64,000 bases of DNA from the NCBI GenBank assembly GCA_025529335.1, contig JAMYHX010000154.1, forward strand, positions 1 to 64,000, in the 5' to 3' direction. Source of the stretch: Rhizopus sp. PT2906 (Eukaryota; Mucoromycota; Mucoromycetes; Mucorales; Rhizopodaceae). How positions within the stretch are numbered: the stretch's first letter is position 1; each line of letters begins with the position of its first letter. Under the pieces are notes generated by a model that did not search any database, was not told the origin of the DNA, and saw only the letters and a program-made list of their open reading frames with translations. This document shows, piece by piece, positions 13,095 to 24,594 of the stretch. Position numbers and translations under genes: made by a program.

Positions 13095-13700
13095 TTACAT
13101 AATGTATCGTGTAAATGAGCAAGTTGACTGATTGTATCCACCTCTAACAATAAGTTTCTATTATCAGCACGTTAGGCGGGTATTTTTAAAGTAGCAATAT
13201 CCATAAAGACATAAGTGGATTCATGTTGTAAAGCCATGGAGCAGAAATGGATAGCAGTGCCAATTGCTTGAAAAGCCAGGACCATTCCCAGACTGTTCGA
13301 ATTCATTGTATTTTTTGTAAAATAAGCTAATCAATACATGTTTTGGTTTACCTTACTTGTGTTTTCACTAGTCTTGGTTTACCGTAGACAGTAGAATGGT
13401 CATACTCATGATTTGTATATTTGCCACAAATATAGTCAGGGCGTTCTTTGGATTTCGTAGCTATTTCATCGGGTAATGGATTTGAGCAATGGGAATAATG
13501 TCGTATGATCCGAAAATAGAACTAATTGTTGTGTGAATGTAGTTACTGGTTAAATGTAACTCTAATTCCCGGTTTATTCTATTGTTAGTGGACGAAGAAA
13601 TGGCATTGACAATGGTTTCAATAGTTGCCTTATCATATGATGATACTCAACAAAACTTTTCAATATGTAGCGTCAAGCTAAACATGACTTTATAAATTCG
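13095..13700 (-). pseudogene. Decayed protein-coding sequence of unknown family
   Basis: Reading the minus strand from about 13690 gives protein-like sequence in changing frames. It begins with SYDKATIETIVNAISSS and ...SNYIHTTISSIFGSYDII (about 13690-13480), shifts frame to DEIATKSKERPDYICGKYTN (about 13480-13370), and resumes after an intron-like gap at NSNSLGMVLAFQAIGTAIHF (about 13310-13250). It is broken by a stop at the end of MDIATLKIPA and continues as EVDTISQLAHLHDTLCKP to about 13095. The composition is unlike the surrounding AT-rich DNA. I do not recognise the family. The shifts and stop make a pseudogene or an old mobile-element gene most likely. Confidence 0.5.
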
Positions 13701-14081
13701 CCATCTTGGCTTGCTTTTCTTTTCAGAAAGAAAGAGATAAAAATGTTGTTATTGCTTTATTTTAACTTTATGTTATCAACTCTATCAACAAAGGACCAAA
13801 GTCATTCAAGAGTAATTTTATATCAAAGGATATCCCTCTGGACAGTCTTAGGTTAGGTAGACGCTTTGGTAGTGTGAAGTTGTATAATGACACCACATGC
13901 AGTGCTCCCGTACCATTAGCCTTCTCGTGGATTTCCTCATGCGCGTAGTGGTCACCAAAAATTAAATACACAGAAATGCTATGAACTAATTTTATTTTTA
14001 CGTGTATCTTCGCATGTTTGTAGTGTTTCCCGAGCCATTACATGTTGAAGGTGCATCTTTTTAAACCCACCAATAAAATGC

Positions 14082-14083
<2 letters not shown>
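13701..14083. other. Intergenic stretch inside the gene-poor block
   Basis: AT-rich. A minus-strand frame of 67 codons at 13768-13971 has no recognisable motif and is not called as a gene. A sequence at 14016-14031 (TTTGTAGTGTTTCCCG) resembles one end of the inverted repeats of the MITE-like element at 59.2-59.6 kb. Confidence 0.4.

Positions 14084-14133
<50 letters not shown>
14084..14133. repeat. 50-bp poly(T) tract (poly(A) on the minus strand)
   Basis: Fifty uninterrupted T residues, by far the longest homopolymer in the window. On the minus strand this is a poly(A) run located downstream of the minus-strand transposase relic at 14.4-14.8 kb. It could be the tail of a retroposed insertion, a microsatellite expansion, or partly an assembly artefact; exact length should be treated with caution. 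Confidence 0.9.
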
Positions 14134-14409
14134 CAAAATTACTCTACAAACACTTGATGCACTCAAAAATGGTTAATACTACAGGCACCACCACTACAAA
14201 GTCTTTTTTAAGTTTCGAAGAGTTTTCTTTTGAAGAACAAAAAGGCCCAAATACAGATCTCTGATTTGATATCATTTGGTACAGTGCGATTTTTTGAAAA
14301 GGCTTGTCAAAACAATGGTAATATGGCTAACAAAGCCTTTCGAAGTCACTCAAATATAAAATATCACATGCCTTATTAACTCTAGCCCTTAACAATTCTT
14401 TTTCCGGTT

Positions 14410-14790
14410 ACTTTATTTCGTTTAAATTTTACTCTTGATGACCGACCAGCGTTGCTCAGTTGGATGTAGCTCAGGAAAATACGGGGGAAGATATGCATAT
14501 CGATATATTCGAGAATTGATAAACTTTTCTACATCAGTTGAATTATAGATAAGAGCATTATCCATGGCAAAGTAACATCCTTTCATTTCGGATACTATGC
14601 CCATTTGATCAAGAGCTGCATTCAAAAAACTCAGATAGTAGCTTGTTGCAATTCCTATATCATAAGCATTCGTTTCATGTTCAAGCTCTCTCTTTTTGAC
14701 ACATTTTGGAGTTATCAACTAACTTTAGTCAAGTCAGTAGTGCGCCTAAAATCGACGTTGAGTTCGCTTTAGTTTATTGTAACTATTACA
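14410..14790 (-). mobile_element. Tc1/mariner-type DDE transposase relic
   Basis: An open stretch of 98 residues at 14422-14718 contains the DDE core typical of Tc1/mariner (IS630 superfamily) transposases. The second Asp lies in GCYFAMDNA and the third acidic residue in PPYFPELHPTEQRWSVIKSK, where active relatives have PPYSPELNPIEQFW. Upstream (about 14730-14770) the words STSILGALLT match the conserved TTILGAIS region but are followed by a stop. Downstream frames are also closed by stops. The N-terminal DNA-binding half and clear terminal repeats were not found. It is a fragment, surely inactive. Confidence 0.8.
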
Positions 14791-14992
14791 CAAAAGCTTC
14801 CTTCTTTAATGTATTCATGCTTCGTTTCAAAATAATATGAGAGGCTGATTTATCAAGAAAGATGCAATTTGTAGTAAAATCCGACCTAGTTTGCTACCCA
14901 ATATACCTTTGAAAAGTTTTTTTTTTTTTTTTCAAATGTGTATGCTTAATGGATAGATTATATTAAGTTATCATGAAAGTATAAGCAACACT

Positions 14993-15268
14993 ATGAGAAA
15001 TATAAAGATTTACAAAGCTTTAGTTAAACTTTCTAGTGGATTTAATAAAAAGCAAGCTACAGATGAGTTCATTATAGAGAAGTCAGTAATAGATTACGTT
15101 GATATGAATGAAGATAATGCTCAAGGTAATACCACACCTGCAACCAAGGGTACAACAATTGTGTACATTATCAAATTTATTAATAGTCTGCTCAACGTCA
15201 TGGATCTTAATAAAAGCTTAAAGAATAGTTATTTAATGACGAATAATTGTATCATTCAGAAAGATTGA
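14993..15268 (+). mobile_element. Second Tc1/mariner-type transposase relic, opposite orientation
   Basis: A 91-codon frame ends with KGTTIVYIIKFINSLLNVMD and then LKNSYLMTNNCIIQKD. This corresponds to the stretch before the second catalytic Asp of Tc1/mariner transposases (K-G-T-T-x(n)-F-x(n)-MD, then Y-L-V-M-D-N). The expected MDN is MTNN here, so the catalytic Asp is lost, and the rest of the domain is missing. It lies 200 bp from the minus-strand relic and points the other way. The family call rests on a short motif. Confidence 0.5.
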
Positions 15269-15771
15269 AAGTCGCAGTTAGGATGTCGGCTTAGTGTCAC
15301 TTAATTTTGGTAAAGTGTCATATATTTACTGTTCCCACTATAAAAAAAGCCCCATGATCACTGTCTGTAACTTGTTCTGTATCACAGCTTCAAATGCTCG
15401 TTTCTTCCTTTTCATGGATAGTAAATCTCGCTTATAGAGCCCAATTATTTTATAAATGAACAGAGCAAAGGAAGTCGATCCTTTTTCTTTCATCATTCTT
15501 TGTCTCCCTCTCCCTCTCCCTGTTTGCTTCCTACAGTGTATATTTACGCCGGTGTTACTGTTCATTGTAAAATTACTGTGTAACAAGATGAGAATAAAAT
15601 CGCATGGGATATCTTTCTTCCTCCTCCGCCATTTCTCTCTCTCTCTCTTTCTCTCTCTCTTCTTCTCTCTCTATCTCTATCTGTTTCTATCTGTAACACC
15701 TATTCCCCTCTTTTTTTTTAATATAGCCAATACCCTTTCTTCCTTTTTCTTTTTTATTTCTTTCTTACTTT
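15269..15771. other. Promoter region of the methyltransferase gene
   Basis: No coding frame recognised. The right part (about 15630-15770) is an extended CT-rich tract (TCTCTCTC and CTATCTCTAT words) that ends at the start codon at 15772, consistent with a pyrimidine-rich core promoter or leader. Confidence 0.5.
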
Positions 15772-16878
15772 ATGGGCAACCAAGTCTCTTCAAAAAAAAG
15801 GTCTAATGAGAAATCGAGTAGAAGTCTTGTGTCGTTAACAGAAAGTTCCAACAACATTTCAACATCTTCTTCATGCCAACCAAAATTTCCAATAGAATAT
15901 GCTTATCCACATAATAAAGAGGAAGCCAATCGTCAGCAGGGTCAACACTATCTATTAAAACATTTATTTCAAGGAAGTTACTTTGCGCCAGTAGAGGAAG
16001 CACTTTCAAACCCTGGGAGTAAAGTACTAGATGTTGGATGTGGTGCACACGCTACATGGATACTAGGTAAAAATTACCAACGATACAATAGAAAGGTTTA
16101 TTGATGTAAAATATAGATATGGCAATTGATTTCCCAAACTGCCAATTTTATGGCTTTGATATAGCTGAACCCATTCATTTAAGTGAAGTAGAATTAATAC
16201 ATATGCCAGTTAATTGCCACATTGAAAAAGCAGATTTATTTGATGGATTTAACTATGAGTCAAACACATTTGATTATGTTCATCAAAGAATGATGTATAT
16301 TGTATATCCCTCAGATAAAATACCTTGGATGTTTCAAGAAATATTACGTGTTACTAAACCAAATGGGTGGGTTGAACTGATAGAACCTGATGTTATACCA
16401 AAAAGAGCTGGCCCTCTTTTTTCTAAATTCATAAAAGCATGTAAAGTATATTAATATACAATTAACCATATCACTCACATATTATACAGTACAACAATTT
16501 CTTAGAGATAGACTAGGCCATGTACTTCAAGGAAGGAATCTCGTCAATCTTATGATTGAAGCTGGTTTTAGAGAAGTAAAATCTGATTATGGTTCACTTC
16601 CATTATGCTGGGGAGGTTATATAGGCAAATTATTTTATGAGGTAACAAGGTTTTCCTTTAAAAAATAGATTTTATCTTATACATATAAATAGGATATGTT
16701 GGTCCTATTTCAACATCTTGGCCCCAGCATATATGAATATATGGGTTTGGACGGAGAATACAATAAAGACAGCTATGAAGCATTATTAGACACAGCCTTT
16801 GACGAATGTGTGGAATATCAAACTTTCTTTAATGTTCGATGGGCTTATGGCAAAAAAGTTGTATCTTCTGCAGCATAA
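15772..16878 (+). CDS. SAM-dependent class I methyltransferase with predicted N-myristoylation site
   Basis: Four exons: 15772-16066, 16117-16440, 16490-16641, 16693-16878, giving 318 residues in closed phase. Motif I is at about residues 84-91 (KVLDVGCGA). The post-I acidic residue lies in QFYGFDIAEP, motif II in NTFDYVHQRMMY and motif III near LRVTKPNGWVELIEPD. These define a class I methyltransferase of the broad Methyltransf_25/UbiE-like type; the substrate cannot be told. The protein starts MGNQVSSKK, which fits the MGxxxS N-myristoylation pattern with following basic residues, so membrane attachment is inferred. Exon 2 is taken to end at 16440 (donor GTAAAG), because the later GTATAT donor would close the frame. 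Confidence 0.85.
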
Positions 16879-17690
16879 CAACAACAACAACAAGAATAAT
16901 AATAACCATCAAAACTATAGATTCCTTCCTTTACTTTACATTCCTTTTTTCTTCTTTATTTTTATAGACAATTGTAGATACGTTACAACTAAAAACTTTT
17001 TTTATATAATAATAATACATGCTTTTTTTTAAATCATTCTGAGCTCCAAAGGTCAAGCTGGTGCCTTGGATCTTGATCTGAATCGTTTTTCCACAATTGG
17101 AAATAATCTGTGTGAAGTTTACATACTCAGCCCAGAACTGTCCTTGATCTTGTTTATTTTAGGATATGCCCTTAATATTATATTTACTTTAAGTAACCTT
17201 AAAAATTAACCTTTCTTTCATATAAAAATGAGCTATAGCTTATACTATATAATGAGATCATATATATATATAGCATAGGTACAATGTTCAATTAAAGGAA
17301 TAAAAATTCACACATCTTTTCCCGTAAGAATTTTTAAATATTATAATACAATTAATACTTTTAAGAAAAGACGCATCCATTATTTCTACTCCAACTTTTG
17401 ATCAAGAACCTGTGTATTGTATATTAAACAGAATTGCAGTAGTTTCCTCACTGTAATATGATGGCTAATACGTCCAAAGTGTACAAGCTTGCGTAACCAT
17501 ATAGCATTTGATATGTTGCCTTGACATAGAAGAGAGACTGTTTATTAGAATACAAAGGCCATCATTAAATGTGGTCTCTTGAAAATAGTTAATATAAACA
17601 TGAAATTAAGTCTAGCTAATGCCATACGATTGAATAGATTTTTATTTATATACAATTAAACCTCAATTGGGCGCACGATTGTAATATTAC
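16879..17690. other. AT-rich intergenic stretch
   Basis: Starts with a CAA/AAT-rich 3' flank of the methyltransferase gene (CAACAACAACAACAAG at about 16879). Contains a TATATATATA run near 17262-17271. No coding frame or RNA gene was recognised. Confidence 0.5.
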
Positions 17691-17699
17691 ACCTTTTCC

Positions 17700-19085
17700 G
17701 CCCGAAACAGATCATAGAGGAAGGATAGTGGTGACTAAAAAAACCCTTTTGGAATCAAGGGTAAAAATGCTTTGGAAGGAGTGGATGGGGCCAAGTGTAA
17801 GGTACACTAGTGAGAAGGACAAGAGGGGAGCCATTCTAAGAGTCTTTGCCCGAGGTGAGTGGGCGGGGTCGGTGGAAGCTTAGCGTGATAGAGGTAATCG
17901 AGTTCATATAAGATTCTGCATATAGTTGGTCAGCGGATGCTCCACGAGAATGTTGTGTTAGGAGAGCGAGGTTTCGTGGTAGGTAGCATATTTAAAAAGG
18001 AAGGACAATTAGTCAGAAATGGTGTCAGGCATCATGAGTCTACGGTGCATCTGGAGACAGTGGACAGCATGGGCTTTTGTGAAGGACTAGTCAGGGTGCC
18101 GAGGGCAGATTTTGTATCGACCACCGGGAAGCCACCCAAGACGCCAACGTATGCAGCGACTTCTTTCAGACTTGGACATAGGTAGCTATAGGGCAGGGTC
18201 GAGAGAGATAGTTGGGCGATAGTGCATAAGGAGAACGAAGGTATGTGTAGAACGTTTATTGCTGAGGTTGTCTTGGCGATATTCTCGTTGTATCGACCGT
18301 AAAGAGCGACGATTCAGGGACTCTGAGTCGGAGGAGCATCTCTTCCAAATGGGTGGCCTAGAGAGCCTGTACCATTGGGAGTGACTTCGAGGTTGGCGGA
18401 TAAGTGGAAGAAGATGGTGTAGCAGAGCATCTTCTGGAAGAGTGAGGGATCGTAGGAGGAACTGAGATCGCATAGCATAAGCACGTTCCTGCATGGTTGG
18501 TAATTTCGACATATGTAGCATTACCGTGGTGGCAGATGTGTGAGAACCACCGAAAATCTGACGCAAATAGGCGTTTTGAACATCTTCCGATTGTTTGCTA
18601 AGGAATGTGGTGATCCTGGTAATGGTCAGGCCGTATTCCAGTTGGGCACGAACAATGTGACTGTAAAAGCGAATATCAAGGAGAGGAGAAAAGTCTTTAG
18701 GGTGAACCCCAATGGCTGAGAGTTGGTTCATGGTGGCAAGGGCTTTGGACTTGTTTTGATTGACCAATGCAACAGCATCGATATAGCCACCGGGGCGAAA
18801 GGGAATTCTGAGATAAAGAAAGGAAGGCTGCTTTGGGATTGGTTCGTCATATAGGGTATAATTTGGATATGGCTGTGTTGGGTCTAGTATAACACATTTA
18901 CTTGGGTTCTATCGGTGCCCAAACTTATATGATCTTTGCAAGACTTGAGGAGGGTTGGTATGTCAGCCTTAGCAGCTATGAGAACCACGTCTTCAGCATA
19001 GAGGGGGCAGTTCAATCGAAGGATAAGTTCAGTAAAGGAAATAGCCGCGGTTATCGGTTGTGGGCGCAGAAGGTGAGGTAACTCG
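17700..19085 (-). mobile_element. Non-LTR (LINE) retrotransposon relic: 3' part of the reverse-transcriptase ORF
   Basis: Reading leftwards from about 19080, the frame gives LNCPLYAEDVVLIA, the reverse-transcriptase catalytic box, with YAED (18989-19000) where active elements have YADD. After a frameshift it continues as SKCVILDPTQPYPNY and then an open stretch of 193 codons (18186-18767) with ALATMNQLSAIGVHP and RAQLEYGL, typical of the thumb/C-terminal part of LINE ORF2. Below 18186 further conserved-looking pieces (IRWRLGWLPGGRYK, LLEWLPS) appear in shifted frames to about 17750. The 5' half (endonuclease and fingers) is missing, which fits a 5'-truncated, decayed copy. GC content is visibly higher than in the flanks. 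Confidence 0.8.
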
Positions 19086-22000
19086 TTAATGTATAGCTAA
19101 TGCCGTACACTTTATTCACAAATTATTCGCACACTGATAAAAAAATTGATATTAGATACTTACATTATAAAGTAGAGGATTTATAAGAGAAAAAGAGAGA
19201 CAAGATCAAACTATCTATAAGAGTCTCCAACAACTTTTTCAGTTACGTGTGTTATTAAGTGTTGACAACATTTATCTTCTCTCAAATGGACAAAGTTCAT
19301 TGCCTTTTTAATAATAAAGAAAAGGTTTATAATCAACTAAAGTGTAATTATTATTGGTTTTAAACTGTGTGCGAATAATTTCTGAAAATGGTGTATGACT
19401 CAAATGTGTTTGGCTGCAATTAAAGAGAGAGAGAGAGAGATTCAAAAACAAAGAAGCCTGTATTATGTTTATCAAAAGGGATTTTATGCAGCTTCTGCTA
19501 AATATGGAAACTGTAAGTAACAAAAGTACACTCTATCTTTACCAAGCGCTATATAATTTAAATATTGGCCGCCACTATAAATTTAAGGATGTATTTCCTG
19601 AGCTGAAGCTAGAAGAAAACGCTCTTTTCAACTGGTCCCTGAACTGCTTTAATGGAATAGGATGGCTCGACTGTAGTCTTTATTTCACTAGACCGTTATT
19701 CTAGTGGGCCTTGCTGTTTGGCTAGATAAACCGCCTCTGGTGCTCTTGAAGCAGCAATACCTTTGCTATTGAACAGCCTCAATAGAGAGTCGGATAGTGA
19801 ACAAATGTAATACGTTTCCTCGAGGACCATCTAGCTGATTTCTGTCTTGCAGAGTTGTTGTATGAGATTGCCATAGAAGTCCGACGCAATTGTCTTTTCC
19901 TCACTTGTAGAAAAAGAGTCAAATATTTGAAATGAAATACTCGCCAATCCTTATACATATACCGATCATTTTGTTATGGTAACTATGACCATTTTACTTT
20001 ATTTTTTTGGTATAAAGCATTAGCCGGTTTATGATTCGTCAGAACAAAAGTTCTTCTTAATATATACATATTGTATTTAACATAACAGGTAAACACGAAT
20101 AGTTCTCACATCAGTTCAGTTTTCCTCAATATATACTAAATGATCTATGTGCTTAACTCATATCATGCTAGTAGGCCATGTCAACATATGATCATTGACA
20201 TATCCTATCACCCCTATACTCTTTCACTTGTAGGCTGCATAAACGTTCAGATCTTCTATTAAACAAATCTTACCTCTCTGTACGTTATGCGCAGTAGGTA
20301 ATCAAGAATAATATCTATACAGTCAATGTCTATACAAAAAGTCTTTTTTCAAAAAAAAAGTGTTTTGGATTTTGGATAGTTTGCTCTTTCCATTCAAATA
20401 CTCGGACTGTAGTGTTGATACAACTGAGAAAAACTTTTTGCAAACAAAATGCCAAAAAGATGTAGTGATTTTACAAGAAAATTAAAAAAGACAAAGGATG
20501 AACTACAGACTACCTTATGTACATTGCAAAGTATATAAACTAAGAATAAAGTTTTTCATTTTTTTTTTCTTAGTAAAGGTTGCCATTCTATGCTCCAAAC
20601 ATCATAACGTCATTGTTCTCATCAGTACAACCTTCCTCTCAAAACCATCATTTTGTGAACTATTTTGAAAGACCAACTGTTTGAATAAATCGATTTCACA
20701 GGCAACTACAGTGTTGGAGTTGGTATTAGGAAAAAGAAGGTGTATGAAACTGTGAGACAAAGCAACAATTAGAACGGTTTGCTTGAGAGAGTACAGCTCA
20801 ATTCATGCAAGCATCGCAGTTAAGTTGAAAAAGGAAGTGTGAACATGCATTTACCAAAGTTTTTAGGCTAGTATCTGCTAGTGGACTATGTCTTAAAAGG
20901 GCATATATTATTTGTTCATCAAGCTGTATAATTGCTTTTCAGATAGTCAATAGATGCGTTTCTATTCTTCTGCAAGCTGACTTTGTAAATACTGTCCTTG
21001 TTGAAGAAGGGCAATTCTCTTGCACATCGAAACTTCATTAGGCACCTTGTTATTTGATTTTACAGCTAAAAAGAATTCATTATAATTGACGTATTTATGC
21101 ATAGCTTTTTCTTTCTAAAAAATATGACTATACTAAATGAGTCTATTTTAGCAAAATTTATATACGTTTTACAGTTGCAAAGAACAATGTAGGAATTGAA
21201 GCATGTTCCTCTGTTTTTACCTTTTAGCCTTTTAGATGCGAGGATAATAACGTCATATGGCACTAAAGGTCTTGTCAATATACCGCCAAGAGGGTCACTT
21301 CATATAAACTTTATAGAACTTTTTTTTTCAATATGTATTCTTTAATAATTTTGAGTTTGCATAATTATTAAAGAACATCTTTAGCAAAATAATTTCTTTA
21401 TAAATCATTACGGCTTTTTTTCCCCTACAAGATTAGATTTGCCCCAGTATGTGATGTTATAAAACATGTAATATCATTCTTCGTTTGCTTGTAGTATAAA
21501 TGGTGAACGGTAATTTCCAACTTGAAAATAAGGAAGAGAAGACTAACTGAAGGCTAGCTCATCAGAACGATGTGAGTCAACATAACAAACTGCATACTCT
21601 TTCTCGTAGCTTTGCTTCATTCCATTTTATGAACAATAATACTAATATGCATCGTTATTATGTACTTGCATGCAAATGTATGTGTAAACATCTGGTATTG
21701 TCTATCTACGTCATTTAAACCTTTCAAGATGATAATGACGATAACGGCATCCTGTGCTAATTATGTTGATACGCCATCCCGTTTTTCAAACGATAATTAA
21801 ACTAATATGTCACATGGAACTGTTTTATTGTCTATGGCATCATAAGTGATACTCCAAGTCATATACTATCCTATCATGTAGCATAAGTCTAAATAATCGC
21901 CGATTACTTTATATAGTAAAATATCGATCTTGTAGTATTACATCATTTGATTTGTTTATTACTTTACATCAACAGTCCTCCCTTTTTTTTAAAAAAAAAA

Positions 22001-22091
22001 GAGGAAGGTTCTAGTTTGACACAAAGCTTATTTTTATTTGGTAATGTTTCTTTATTTGTAGTCATTACCATTTATAGTAGTAGCACATGAA
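19086..22091. other. 3-kb AT-rich region without recognisable genes
   Basis: Only short frames occur, among them 79 codons on the plus strand at 19465-19704 and 70 codons on the minus strand at 21066-21278. None carries a motif I know. An (AG)n run lies near 19425-19440. No tRNA-like or rRNA sequence was noticed. The stretch may consist of decayed element sequence beyond recognition. Confidence 0.5.
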
Positions 22092-23853
22092 TTAAGCTTC
22101 TAATCCAAGCGAACTTAAAGCTTGGTCAAGCATTTCTAATTTTTGATTATAAAGAGTCTCTAACTCAGTCCATGTGTCTTGGTATTCGCTATTAACCCTT
22201 CCTGATTCATTCAGGTCCTCTTCAGCAATGAAATGCTCTTTTGTTAAAAAGTATCTTAGATCATCAACAAAAGGAATGGAATCTTTATAGTTAGTACCAT
22301 CATTTGTTCACATCATCTTTACCTGTCTCTTCTCGTTTCTTAATGCTCGCTGCGCTTTGTTTTATCAAATCCAAGAATTGAGGTTGATGAATGAAATTGT
22401 CTAAATGACGTGCAAAGTATTTTATACAATACTGTTCTAGTCTTTCTACTTGTAACTCGATGGCTGTCTGTATGAGCTCATATATATCTATAATAGGCTC
22501 TTTCTGGTTTGTAATCACAATAGCAGCCATTGCCTTGAGTCGGTCAATTAACAACATATCGGCGACTAGTAATACATCATATGCATCTTCTGCAGGGATG
22601 TTACATTTATCTGTATATATAAACTGAAGAACATAGTAACCAAATATATCCGCATCCACATCATGTAGTTCAATCAGAGGGAGTATCATATTGGTCTGGT
22701 CGGGATACACAAGCGTAACTAGCTTGGCGTCTTGTTCACCAAATGGGCCACTCAGCATGGTATTAAAAAACTCTACCCGACACAAATAAGCTTTGTGGCA
22801 CGGAAAAATGATGTTATCGTGTAATTTTATAGCAATGTCCGCAAAGATGCTCTTGGGAGAGCATTGGAGTGACTCTGCAGCCCAAGGCTCGATCATGATC
22901 CAAGTTCGTTCTTGCTGTGGTTCAGCTTGCATGGCAACTGTGATCATGTTGATATAAAACTTTTCAAAATCATGACGTAGCCTTGTTATTTCCTCTTTAC
23001 TATGCGATCGAAGTGCATCGTTTGTACTTTTTTGCTCAAGTAGAAGTGAGTGGAGATGATGGAATTCTAGATGCTTGGCAGCAAATAGCATGTTGTTGAG
23101 AATGTCACTATCGAGTGCGTAGTCAATGTAACCTGTATAAATGTAACGTAACAATGCTGAAAATGTCATCGGATGAACTAAATTTCTCTGTAGCTTGACA
23201 TGATCCTGTTCCGACCATCGATTGAGCAAATTCTTGCCGAAATAAGGTGATCTCGCTGCCAGAATAAACTTGTGAACATAGAACTCATGATGACCTACTG
23301 CCATAGGCATTTCAAATGTCAAATCATGATGAGCATGACTTTCAAATAGTTGAGTCAAGTAAAGTAAATAAGGTTGATCTTCATCTACAGCCTTTGTTAG
23401 CTTGTAAGATAACAATAAATTTCGGATATCACTGGTTAGTGCTCCATATAAACACCGTTCCCTAGAGTAATTAATTAATCTCTCTTTTATATATATATAT
23501 ATATATATATTTATTGAGCCTAGATTTTTACCCTTGAAAGGTATTCCTGTCACATTGTGCTCCATTCTCTAATAGATATTTGACAATAGCATAATGTCCA
23601 CAAAGGCCTACAATAAGAGATAAGAGACTATATTCATCACGTATGATTACGTACATGCCCAGTAAAGTGGAGAGCATTGCCACTCGTCCACATAATTAAT
23701 CGGTGCATTAAAATGCTTGACTAGATTTTCTACCTGCTCAATATCCCCTTCTTTAGCCGCAGTGCATAAATCTTGAAAAAGTTGACTTTCATTCTGTTCA
23801 TCAGCCGTAGCCAAGAACATTACTTTTCCTTTAGAAGTGAGCGGTTTTCCCAT
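22092..23853 (-). CDS. Ankyrin-repeat and double BTB/POZ protein (ABTB1/BPOZ type)
   Basis: Four exons from right to left: 23655-23853, 23532-23607, 22323-23461, 22092-22282, giving 534 residues. An ankyrin segment (DLCTAAKEGDIEQVENLVKH; LCGHYAIVKYLLENGAQCD) lies at about residues 30-90. The first BTB domain is at about 139-230 (DLTFEM, HKFILAARSPYF) and the second at about 297-400 (DIAIKL, IFPCHKAYLCRVEFFNTML). This order matches human ABTB1, a proposed adaptor for CUL3 ubiquitin ligases; substrates are unknown. The 3' intron (22283-22322) is only 40 nt but has a TACTAAC branch site. The intron at 23462-23531 contains a (TA)n microsatellite. The ATG at 23853 was chosen; an internal ATG 11 codons later is possible. 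Confidence 0.93.
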
Positions 23854-24027
23854 ACTTGCGAAAAATAAATAGAGAAAGAAAGAAAAGGAATCAATTTGTC
23901 TTTTTAGGCTTAGTTCTTTTTATTTTATTTTGTACAAATGAAAAAAAGGTATATCACAAAAAAAGAAAAGAAAAATGCTACATGTATATAAAAAAAAGAA
24001 TTACCGAATATTTACAAAAGAAATAGC

Positions 24028-24444
24028 TCAAGATGATGGATTGGATTGAATTGGGGGTAAAGCATAATGATTGGCCAAGATGGGAGGAGGTAAATGCTGC
24101 TGAGAGATGACTCTTTCGTACATTGTACGTAATATTTCATTTTCTTGTTTAACTTTGGCTAATTCCCTTGACAGCTGATAGTTACTTGTCATCAGTTGAG
24201 ATACTTTACTGGCCATATTCTTCATAGATTGTTGCTTTTTAGCTCTGTATTTAGCTGATGCCAATTTATTTCTGTATCTTCTTTCTTCTGCAGACATTGG
24301 TGGATGTGAATTCCTTCTTTCTTGGGATATACATTCGGGTGAAGGTGATCTACTTGAACTTTTGTATGAAACAGGAGGTGATAACGGTAGTGTGTCATTG
24401 TCAATGATTGCATCAATTGCCATACGCTTTCTAGAATCTTCCAT
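24028..24444 (-). CDS. bZIP transcription factor, small
   Basis: Single-exon frame of 138 residues. The basic region at about residues 54-71 reads ERRYRNKLASAKYRAKKQ, with the bZIP signature N-x2-A-S-x2-x-R. It is followed by a leucine-zipper heptad region to about residue 110 (VSQLMTSNYQLSRELAKV, ENEILRTMYE). The N-terminal part is Ser/Pro-rich with SP sites that could be phosphorylated. The spacing resembles the Cys3/Met28/ATF4-like fungal bZIPs that control sulphur or amino-acid metabolism, but this subgroup call is only an inference. It lies between the ABTB1-like gene and the FYR-domain gene, all on the minus strand, each with its own AT-rich spacer. Confidence 0.9.
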   Translation of the reverse strand: MEDSRKRMAIDAIIDNDTLPLSPPVSYKSSSRSPSPECISQERRNSHPPMSAEERRYRNKLASAKYRAKKQQSMKNMASKVSQLMTSNYQLSRELAKVKQENEILRTMYERVISQQHLPPPILANHYALPPIQSNPSS

Positions 24445-24594
24445 CTTTTTATAATATGAAAATGAATGATAAAAGAAGAAAGAAAAAAAAAAAGATGGGC
24501 AATTTATATATTATCAGTAAAATGCATTGACATCATTCTGTTTACACAAAAAGTTTATTTTTTTTTAAGGGAAGCTATACAAAAAAGTAAAGGC

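Noticed and set aside
14169..14264. Short plus-strand frame MVNTTGTTTTKSFLSFEEFS...
   Set aside because: Clean composition but only 31 codons, no downstream exon or family; left uncalled.
17937..18185. Plus-strand frame of 82 codons
   Set aside because: It is antisense to the LINE relic, whose minus strand carries recognisable reverse-transcriptase sequence across the same bases.
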